Assembly: GCA_016617855.1 (NCBI GenBank)
Contig: JAECUM010033315.1
Coordinates: 1-64,000, forward strand
DNA from: Megalonaias nervosa
Taxonomy: Eukaryota; Mollusca; Bivalvia; Unionida; Unionidae
Direction: 5' to 3'
Length of the DNA: 64,000 nt
How positions within the stretch are numbered: the stretch's first letter is position 1; the number at the start of each line of letters is the position of its first letter. This document shows positions 55,471-64,000 of this stretch, piece after piece. Made by a program: the position numbers and the translations under genes. Under the pieces are notes generated by a model, which saw nothing but the letters and a program-made list of their open reading frames with translations, did not search any database and was not told the origin of the DNA.

Positions 55471-55790
55471 CTTTTTTTAGCTCTAGCATTGCAGTGCTTT
55501 TCAAATGTCCATATTTCTGCCCACAGTGTACACCTTTGTTTGCTTTCCTCTCTTTGAACCAGTTTTTCACAACAGTTTGCATTGTTCAGAAATCAAATTT
55601 ACCCTAAACCTTATACCATCAGCAGCATTCAGCTCTCCAATATTTAGTAGTGTGTGTGTGTGTGTGTGTGTGAGAGAGCAAGGATTGTGTGATGTAATAT
55701 TACATAACTCCTCAGACACCTTTCAAAAGATAGACTTTGAATCTTTCCATATGATTGGGAATGGTCTGCAAATGTGTGAAACAGTTATAG

Positions 55791-55858
<68 letters not shown>

Positions 55859-56314
55859 ATGGTTGGCCTCTCTGCAGATTTTGACTGATTCTGAAATTCT
55901 GATGGCTCTTGCCAGACATTATTTCCAGAAAATTGACATGGTAGCCATGTAACTGTGATATCTGGTATAAAAACTTACAAGTGAGATATAATGGCTTGGC
56001 ACAAAGAAGAAAACATTGATGTACATAATTATTAAATATACCAGAAAATGTGTAATTTTTTATTTCTGATTTGATGCTTCTTTAAGTGTTAGTGTTATCC
56101 TTTCATTATTAACTGATTATTCCACTCTGCAGTTTTTAAAAATTAATTTGTTATTGACAACAAGCTGACTTACTACCTCAAATTTTAACACCTAATTAAT
56201 GGGCATTTCCAGTAAAGTCAGTTCCTCATCCAGAATCTGTTATAACAAGCACTTTTGAACAACCTTCAGATGTATATGGATACAAAGGGCTTTATTTCTT
56301 GTGTTGTAAATTTC
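55471..56314. other. Downstream intergenic stretch with microsatellites
   Basis: (TG)n at 55648-55672 and a (TA)n-(TG)n compound at 55791-55858. The open frame 55505-55888 spans both microsatellites and has no family resemblance. Nothing else recognised. Confidence 0.5.
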
Positions 56315-56327
56315 ACATCTTTAATTT

Positions 56328-56632
56328 GCGTCTGCCTTGGATGCGGAAGGTCGCAGGTTTGAACCCCTGCCAAGTTATACCAAAGACTTATAAAAATGGC
56401 ACTAACACCTGCCTTGCTAGTCGCTCAGCATTAAGAGGTTAGTGTTAGGACTGGTTGACCTGGTGTCAGGATAATGTGACTGGATGGGACTTGATGCCAC
56501 ATGTCTGTGGTATGATGCCTCATTGCAAGAGATCACTATAAACTGCCACACTGCAGACATCGTAGCAATATGACTGAAAAATTGTTAAAGCTACATTAAG
56601 AATCCAACACACACACACACACACACACACAC
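56328..56632 (+). mobile_element. tRNA-derived SINE, 5'-truncated, with 13-bp target duplication
   Basis: Starts in the tRNA-like head (GCGTCTGCCTTGGATGCGG), keeps the B box (GGTTTGAACCCC), body and a (CA)n tail. ACATCTTTAATTT flanks it at 56315-56327 and 56633-56645. Confidence 0.93.
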
Positions 56633-56645
56633 ACATCTTTAATTT

Positions 56646-57124
56646 CATATAATTAACACAGGTCAAAATAATTAGTTGATGTTTTCTTATTATTTTATAT
56701 ATCACCTCTGATTTCATATATGCAACAATCTGGCTTTTTAGAACTGAATAATGAGCTTATTGCCCCTTTGTTAGATTCCACCTATAGTAGGGTCATTTGC
56801 AGATCACTTTTTACTATTGTTGCCTACACAGTAAAAAACTAATATACTTGATGCATTTCATTTCTATTAGCCTACTGTGTCAACCTTTGTTAATGAAAGC
56901 ATGTATATTAAAGATGAGATTTATGCCTGCATGTTTAGAATTGCAATAAAAGATTTGTGTCATTCATTACAAAATGATGAACTTTATTGCAAATTAAGCA
57001 AATTTTTATGAAGCATGTTTGAGTATCATGTATGCAAGTTTTTCTTCCCATGAAAAATTAAATCCAATTCAAGAAAAGTAGTACTGACAGATAAGCCTAC
57101 CCTGACCTGGTGTTCGAGCAGTGT
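56646..57124. other. Intergenic stretch
   Basis: Nothing recognised. Confidence 0.4.
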
Positions 57125-57710
57125 TTTGTAGCATGATGACGCTTAACTATATTACAAGGTCCTGGAGCTGGGTTTTTTTGCAGCATTTTTACATGTAACT
57201 AAATTACAAGGTCCTTGAGGTGCTTTTTGCAGCACTTTGACATTTAACTCCATTACAAGGTCATGGAGCTGTGTTTTGCAGCACTGACATTTAACTCCAT
57301 TACAAGGTCCTGGAGCCATGTTTGGCAGCACTGTGACATTTAACTCCATTACAAGGTCCTGGAGCCGTGTTTTGCAGCACTGTGACATTTAACTCCATTA
57401 CAAGGTCCTGGAGCTGTGTTTTGCATCATAGTGGCATTTAATTACATTGCAAAGTCCCCGAGCAGTGTTTTATAGCATAGTGACATTACACTACAAGGTT
57501 CTGAAGCGGTGTTTTGCAGCATGGTGAAATTTAACTATATTACAAGGTCATGGAGCCATGTTTTGCAGTATGGTGGTGCTTAACTACATTACAAGGTCAT
57601 GTAGTGGTGTTTTTCAGCATGGTGAAACTTGACTACATTACAAGATCCTGGAGCAGTGTTTTGCAGCATGGCAGCGCCTAACTACATTACAAGGTCCTGG
57701 AATGACACAT
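57125..57710. repeat. Minisatellite, about 49 bp x 12
   Basis: Unit ATTTAACTCCATTACAAGGT, CCTGGAGCCGTGTTTTGCAG, CACTGTGAC; the middle units are most alike and the ends diverge. Confidence 0.9.
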
Positions 57711-59133
57711 TGTCATTAAAACAATTTACCTGATCCAAAATTGACAACATATTTACAGTATTATATAATATCAATTTTTTTATACCCCTGCCCTTAAAAT
57801 AAGCCATGTGCGAAATCTATCATCCTGCACTTCTTAATACAACTGTCCTGCAGTTTTTTATGGATTGCTATGAAATTATCATGGCTCTCACCTGAAAATC
57901 TTCATATCAACAAATCACTTTCCTCTGGCAACTTTTGTTAGAGTTATTGTCCTTTTTGTCATGTAGCCTAATGCAGTGTTAATCTTGTTTTCACAACTAG
58001 TCCTTCAGGTTTTAGCTGTGCTGGTCATAGGCCATAAGAATCTTTGGGATGGACTGTTGTCCATCATCTGTCATTAGACATCCAATATTGCTCTCACCGC
58101 AGCAATTATAAAAGTCTTATTATCATTACAACTTCTGATAGTAAAGTCATATCAACATGGGGTTTTTACTGGAAGATTAATAATGATGTCTAGTTGGTCC
58201 TAATAGAAAATGGTTCTGCTTGGATATTAGATATGATTGTCATATCAACCATCTTGAAAATCTTGTTAATGCTACTTCTCCTGAATGGATAGTCATGTCA
58301 ACAAGGTGTTTTCACTAAAAGACTTCTTATGATGCCTAGTTGATGTTAAATGAAAATGTTGCCGATCTAATTTCCAATATGACCACCATGTAAACCATAT
58401 AGAACGGAAAGTCATATCAACAAGGGGGTTCACCAGTAGACTTCTTATGATGTCTAGTTGATCCTTAATAAAAATGGTTCTGCCCAAATGTCCAGTATGA
58501 TCACACCAGTAGCCAACTTGAAAATTTTGTTATAATTGCTATTCCTGAATGGATATTCATATTAACATGGGGTTTTCACTAAACAACTTTTTATGATGTC
58601 TAGTTGGTCTTAAAAGTTGTATTGAAGTCTTATTAACTTTGGGTTGCCATTAGAGGACTTCTTGTGATGTCTAGTTGTTACTAAATGAAAGTAGTGCTGA
58701 TATGACAGCTAGTATGACCACCATGGTGCCACCTTGAAAATCTTGTTATTGCTACTCCAAAAAAGTAGATGTTCATATCAATCGACATTGGGTTTTCACC
58801 AGAAGAGTAATTAAGTGATCTAGTTTGTCCTGAATGAAAATTGTTCCAATCTGACCTCAAATGTTGTTACCACAATGAATATATTGAAAATATTGTCAAT
58901 AATTCTCCAGAATGGATGGTCATATCAGCAGGGTGTTTTCACCAAACTTCTTATAACGGGCTTTAGTTTATCCTACATGATGTTGGTGCCGATCTTAACA
59001 GCTGAGATGGTTTCAAAAATACCAGTTAGAAAAAAGAAATAGTCTTATCTTGAATTTCTAGGAATTATTTTTGGACAGTAGTTCATTCTCCTCTTTGAGG
59101 GATTCATATTGATGGATCGCCATGAAACTTTTT
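57711..59133. repeat. Degenerate repeats of about 175 bp
   Basis: Five or six diverged units from about 58040 to 59030 share CTTGAAAATCTTGTTA, TGAATGGATAGTCATATCAA, CAAGGGGTTTTCAC and CTTCTTATGATGTCTAGTTG. The 57860-58000 stretch carries the TTATTGTCCTTTTT and CATGTAGCCTAATGCAGTG phrases of the family also seen at 30270-31000. No coding sequence. Confidence 0.6.
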
Positions 59134-59145
59134 AAATATTATAGC

Positions 59146-59483
59146 AACCGCTCCAGTGGCCTAGTGGTTAGAGTATCCGCCTCAGATGCGGGAGATCGCG
59201 GGTTCGAACCCCAGCCAAGTCATACCAAAGACTTTAAGAAATGGTACTAACAGCTGCCTCGCTTGGTACTCAGCATTAAGAGGTTAGTGTTAGGACTGGA
59301 CAGCCTGGTGTCAGGATAATGTGACTTTGTGGGACATCATGCCACATGTCTGTGGCACAATGCCTCAGTGCTGGACATCACTATAAACTGTCACACTGCA
59401 GACATCGTAGCGATATGACTGAAAAATTGTTAAAGCTACGTTAAAAATCTAAATCACACACACACACACACGCACACACACAC
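59146..59483 (+). mobile_element. tRNA-derived SINE, full length, with 12-bp target duplication
   Basis: Starts AACCGCTCCAGTGGCCTAGT; B box GGGTTCGAACCCC; full body; tail (CA)n with one CG. AAATATTATAGC flanks it at 59134-59145 and 59484-59495. It inserted into one of the degenerate repeats, since GAAACTT before it and CATCAAATGAAGATGCACAC after it are parts of that unit. Confidence 0.95.
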
Positions 59484-59495
59484 AAATATTATAGC

Positions 59496-59960
59496 CATCA
59501 AATGAAGATGCACACTTTAACAATCACTTTGCTGCCACTTTTTTGTTATTGGAGTCATTGTTCTTTTACTTCTGTAGCTTAATGTAGTGTGTGACACTAT
59601 AAGAGTTATTGCCCATTTTCACTTGCAGCTAGATGGAATGTATGATAGAATTTTGTGAATGCAGCTGGATGGAATGTATGAAAGAAGTTTGTGAATGCAG
59701 CTGGATGGAACGTTTGATGGAATTTGGAGATTGCAGCTGAATGGAGTGTATGACAGAATTTTGTGAATGCATCTGGATGGAATGTATGACAGACTTTTGT
59801 GAATGCAACTAGTCTCACATTTATAAGTTGATTGCTGTGAAACTTAGTACATATTGTGGGTATCATCAAAAGGTGTGCGTGTTGTCAAATCTTTGTACTT
59901 AAACTGTTTTCAGAATATTATGTGCCCTTTTTTAACATAGTTTCATCTCCATCCAGAAGT
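59496..59960. repeat. Degenerate repeat plus a 36-bp tandem stretch
   Basis: At 59625-59815 about five units of roughly 36 bp contain GCAGCTGGATGGAATGTATG and ACAGAATTTTGTGAAT. The flanks belong to the roughly 180-bp family. The minus frame 59606-59869 (HTFHPAAFTKF repeats) is due to the period. Confidence 0.8.
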
Positions 59961-61369
59961 TGGGGCAGGATGTGGATATATTTGTATGATACAATTGTTT
60001 TATTTTTCCTCAAGTTTTTCCTGTTGACCGCAAAAATGTTAAGTCAGATTTAAGTAGAAACTCCATCTGTTGATGTTGCAAAGCCTGGTTGTGTAGTTTT
60101 CCCAAGAGATTATTATATGTAATGTGTGAAGCCAGAATATGGGACCTTTCATTCAGAAATGGATGGCTGCAGGACAGCTTTAGCTCATTATCTGTCTTTC
60201 ATTACCCTTCTCTACCAAACTGACCAAGCAGCTTACAGTACAGAAAACATTTCAGAGATTTTATGAGTAAATCTTGTCTCCAACATCTGATACATTAGAG
60301 GATTGTAACTATTTTAGTGTAGAAAGTGAATCAAGATCATGAAATTTGCTTCTTGTGAGGCATTTAAGAGATTTCAGTATTGCTGTAATTTCTTTAGAAC
60401 AAATGAAGCGATATCCATTTACCAACTCAGAATGGCTCTGTGGGTGTGTTGCTATGACAACTGTATCATTGCTTCCATCTTTCATACTGTCTGTATACAG
60501 AGACACGTTGCTATGATATGAGACTTTAATTTTATTGAATTTGTTGAGAAAGATGAAAATTGGTTGAGACCTTTTCATAATGACAGTGATCAAATAGTAT
60601 TTTTAAGGGTTTTTTAATATCAAAGGTGGCAGCTTGGGAAGAGAGTATTTTGCAGTATTGGCAGGATTGATTTTCCTGCTTCTAAATGAGGACACATTTG
60701 AATGCCTTAAATATTAAATTTGGTTTCCAAACATACAAAATTTGGCACCTGGTTGTAAAGATGACACTAGGGATTGGATTAGCCGATAGTTTAGTATTAT
60801 GTTCATCAGTTTCATTTGTCGGAGATGAAGTGATGTCCATTAATTGGCCTCACCACTGAGGCTTTCTGAAGGGTTAACATCTGAATGCCTCAAGATAAAG
60901 TACAAGTCTGTAAGATTAAGTACTTGCATGTAAGATTTTCAAGCTGGCATGTACACAATCAAGCCATAGTCAACTTAAATCTTTACTAAAGTCCTGCATT
61001 ACCAGAGTATGCACATTCCAGTCTGCACACCCTCCCCCATCCCCAGCCTTTGTTTGCCATGACTTGTACTAAATTCATGACTTTTTGACATTTGTCATTA
61101 GGGTATCTAATATGTGGAAAGAAAATAAGTATATAGTAAAAATAAATCCTGAAAATTTGGTCTCCTGCACTACAAGGATAACAGAACCATAAAGATAAAG
61201 ATAGAGTTTTGGGTCTTCATGAATTTTATTTAATGGACAAATGTGCTGCACAGAGATTAAGATTTCCAGAATTTGAACCCGTTTTGTTCAGACCATTACT
61301 GAACTTTTTTTAAGCTTATCTCTATTTAACATTCAGTAGTATGTATAGATTTTTAAAGCAGATCAAAAT
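59961..61369. other. Intergenic stretch
   Basis: Nothing recognised as coding or repeated. Confidence 0.4.
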
Positions 61370-61935
61370 GCCATTAATTTATTATGAACAATAACGATTA
61401 ACGCATTTCATTATGTTGTTAAATTTGATATTGAAAAGGGTGACTGACAATACGCTGCCCGGAGGTATACCCATATCCCGAGGACAACTTTTCAAAAGGT
61501 TGATATATACCTTAACTATGAAACTCCTATCTTTAAAATACTTGATATAAAGTTAGGTTGGCAGGTCCATAGATAGGTTGAGTCAGTTATTTATTATGCT
61601 GTATTTTTTATTCTATAAGCTTCAGGTAAAAAATATGGCAACTGTATGTTCCTTCTCTTGTAAAGCTTCTCTAATAAATGTTTTAAGTCTGACTTGATGG
61701 TCAGTTGTGCTTCTCATGTGTCTGAATCCATATCAAAAGTACAGGAGTAGTTTGTTGGATGCAAGATATCAGAGGAACCTGTTATTTTCATTTCTTCCAT
61801 GGTTTTGCAAGTACCACTTGTTAGTGGTTTGGGATCATACTGTGTAGTTCATAGGTTGGTATTGGTATCACTTTGCTTTTTTCCATAATATTTTGTTTTT
61901 GTGGGTTGTAATGGCACTTTTAATAGTATTAGCTT

Positions 61936-62070
61936 GTCATGCTAAGGAAATGGGAGCTAAGTACCCTTCCCAAGGACACACCATGGCAGCTGACACTGGC
62001 AGGCCTAGGTGGGTATTGAACCCACAACCCTTAGATTAGAAGTCTGGTGCTTTACCAACCAAGGACAGGT
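61936..62070 (-). mobile_element. Second tRNA-derived SINE-like repeat, copy 1
   Basis: On the minus strand it reads TTGGTTGGTAAAGCACCAGA then CTTCTAATCTAAGGGTTGTG and GGTTCAATACCCACC, a tRNA-like head with A- and B-box-like parts. It continues into CAGTGTCAGCTGCCATGGTG and TGTCCTTGGGAAGG. It is distinct from the main SINE family. Confidence 0.6.
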
Positions 62071-62235
62071 TATTGGTTAATAAAGGCAACATCTAAAGCA
62101 GACTTTCTACAAGTCAGACTTTTTGCAGTGACCACCTGCATATGTAGACCACAGATCTGCACAGGTCTCTTTTAATATAGCCCATTTATATGTAAATTGT
62201 TACATATTAACCTGTATATACAATCACCCATCTAC

Positions 62236-62340
62236 AAAGGACACACCATGGCAGCTGACACTGGTAGTCATGGGCAGCTATTGAACCTGCTACCCTTAGA
62301 TTACAAGTCTGATGCTTTACCAGACAAGTTACCATGGTTC
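62236..62340 (-). mobile_element. Second tRNA-derived SINE-like repeat, copy 2
   Basis: Plus strand AAAGGACACACCATGGCAGC then TGACACTGGTAG and CCCTTAGATTACAAGTCTGA match the first copy. The B-box region is more degraded (GCTATTGAACCTGC). Confidence 0.55.
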
Positions 62341-62884
62341 ACTCACCGTGATAGCTGTATCACGGAAGTGTTTCAGAAATTTATTCTGGATATCATCTGG
62401 TCCTACTGAAGTGTCATGATCAGTAGATAATTAATGGTTTATTCTAATCTTCATTGTTCACAGATTTAGAGGAATATTTTATTTCAGGTTTGTTTTATGT
62501 AGCAGAACTCTGGTAAAGACTTTTTAGAGAATGTTTTAACCAGTGTGTTTGAAATTTCTGTTAAGGTACTGATCTGTTTATGAGATTTCTTGAATCATTT
62601 GATACATTTGTTTGTATTTGTGTGAATGATTTTTCATACTATATTTCATACTGATTTAATAAAGGGGCATGAGTTCAACCTAGAGATGTAGGATCTTCAT
62701 ATTTACGTCATGCCTTCTTTAATGGTTTCATGTGCTTTAGCTTTCTGTGCATTGCATTAATTAGATTTTCAGCTGTTGGTTCAACATTGAAATCTCTGAA
62801 GACCTTTTTCAGTTTCATGATGACATCTTTGCAGGCACCATATCAGATCATGGTTTGTTGATACGTTTAGGAATTAGTGATGTT

Positions 62885-64000
62885 GTAAGTATTGTATCCC
62901 CAGCAACATCCTTTAGTATGTTAGTAACTATCCCCAGCAACATCCTTGAGTATCCTAGTGAATGTACCCCCAGCAATGACCTTGAGTATGTTAGTAAATG
63001 TATCCCTAGCAACATCCTTGAGTATCCTAGTGAATGTACCCCCAGCAATGTCCTTGAGTATGTTAGTAAATGTATCCAAAGTAACATCCTTGAGTATGAT
63101 AGTAAATGCATCCCTAGCAACATCCTTGAGTATGATAGTAAATGCATCCCTAGCAACATCCTTGAGTATGTTAGTAAATGCATCCCTAGTAACATCCTTG
63201 AGTATGGTAGTGAATGCATCCCTAGCAACATCCATGAGTATGTAAGTAAATGCATCCCTAGCAACATTCTTGAGTATGTTAGTAAATACGCCCCTAGCAG
63301 CATCCATGAGTATGTTAGTGAATGTATCCCTCACAACAACTTCGAATATTTTAGTGAATGTATCCCAGACAACATCCTTGAGTATGTTAATAAATATATC
63401 CCTAGCAACAACCTTGAGTATGTTAGCAAATGCATCCATAGTAACATCCTTGAGTATGTTAGTAAATGTATCCCTAGCAACATCCTTGAGAATGTTAGTA
63501 AATGCACCACTAGCAGCATCCATGAGTATGTTGGTGAATGTATCCCTTGCAACAACTTTGAATATTTTAGTGAATGTATCCCTAGCAGCATCCTTGAGCA
63601 TTTTAATGTATCCCTAGCAACATCCTTGAGTATGTTAGTGAATGCATCCCTAGCAACATCCTTGAGTATGTTAGTAATGTATCCCTAGTAACAACCTTGA
63701 GTATGTTAGTAAATGCATCCCTAGCAGCATCCTTGAGTAAGTTAGTGAATGTGTCCCTAGCAACATCCTTGTGTATGTTAGTGAATGTATCCCTAGCAAC
63801 ATACTTGAGTATGTTAGTAATGTATCCTTAGTAACAACCATGAGTATCTTAGTGAATAAATCCCTAATAACATCCTTGAGTATGTTAGTGAATGTATCCC
63901 TAGCAACATTCCTGAGTATGTTAGTAATGTATCCCTAGTAACAACCTTGAGTATGTTATTGAATAAATCCCTAACAACATCCTTGAGTATGTTAGTGAAT
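62885..64000. repeat. Minisatellite, 36 bp, about 31 units, runs off the window
   Basis: Unit TATCCCTAGCAACATCCTTG then AGTATGTTAGTAAATG, with variants (CCCCAGCAATGTCC, AACAACTTCGAATATTTTAG). 36 is a multiple of three, so long frames are open on both strands (+ 62855-63688 with EYVSKCIPSNIL repeats; - 62921-63601 with DAFTNILKDVAR repeats). From about 63610 some units are a base or two short and the frames close. Confidence 0.95.

Larger units (their letters stand above)
61370..62870 (-). pseudogene. Jockey-like LINE reverse transcriptase relic
   Basis: On the minus strand, from high to low coordinates: NKPWYGACKDVIMKLKKVFR then DFNVEPTAENLI (about 62870-62740), TSVGPDDIQNKFLKHFRDTA (about 62415-62345), PLTSGTCKTMEEM (about 61830), GFRHMRSTTDHQVRLKTFIR then EALQEKEHTVAIFF (about 61730-61640), and a GIPPGSVLSVTLFN-like block (about 61470-61440). 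These follow the order of Jockey-clade ORF2 from the segment before the RT to motif B. Many stops, losses and two inserted SINE-like pieces make it a relic. Confidence 0.7.

Noticed and set aside
55505..55888. 127-codon frame downstream of RECQL5
   Set aside because: It spans (TG)n and (TA)n microsatellites and has no recognisable domain.
62855..63688. 277-codon frame of EYVSKCIPSNIL repeats and its minus-strand counterpart
   Set aside because: Product of the 36-bp tandem array; open on both strands with no flanking coding sequence.
62880..64000. CRISPR-like array
   Set aside because: Units are contiguous with no unique spacers; this is a minisatellite in eukaryotic DNA.

Overview
This is a window of animal genomic DNA: AT-rich, gene-poor, with long introns full of transposon remnants and minisatellites. 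A mollusc or other lophotrochozoan is the likeliest source. That is an inference from the intron structure, the tRNA-derived SINE family with a (CA)n tail, and the mix of DIRS, Penelope, RTE and Jockey relics; no diagnostic marker is present.

The only host gene I can support is RECQL5, a RecQ-family DNA helicase that binds RNA polymerase II, on the + strand. Eleven exons between 5235 and 55258 join in frame at every junction into 980 codons plus a stop. They carry both helicase lobes, the zinc-binding RecQ region, a KIX-like region, a long low-complexity linker and the C-terminal SRI domain. Only about 45 N-terminal residues are missing; their exon(s) were not found and probably lie upstream.

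Layout: 1-5234 is upstream or intronic DNA with a 5'-truncated RTE-like LINE (1361-4222, minus). 5235-17884 holds the helicase exons, with introns carrying a Penelope-like relic, a DIRS RNase H relic, LTR-like repeats and foldback repeats. 17885-27346 is one 9.5-kb intron with a TIR element flanked by a 6-bp duplication, an unidentified minus-strand open frame, SINEs and two hAT-type zinc-finger relics. 27347-40048 holds the zinc-binding, linker and KIX exons. 40049-54184 holds two introns dominated by minisatellites, SINEs and a broken DIRS element with a tyrosine recombinase relic. 54185-55258 is the SRI/C-terminal coding end, followed by a short 3'UTR with two AATAAA signals. 55470-64000 is intergenic, with SINEs, tandem repeats, a Jockey-like LINE relic and a 36-bp array running off the window end.

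The most unusual structure is just downstream of the zinc-binding exon. The 3' half of that exon with its splice donor has been duplicated, and the exon/intron junction has then expanded into a minisatellite of about 18 units (27636-28755), most of which keep a donor-like AAAGGTT.
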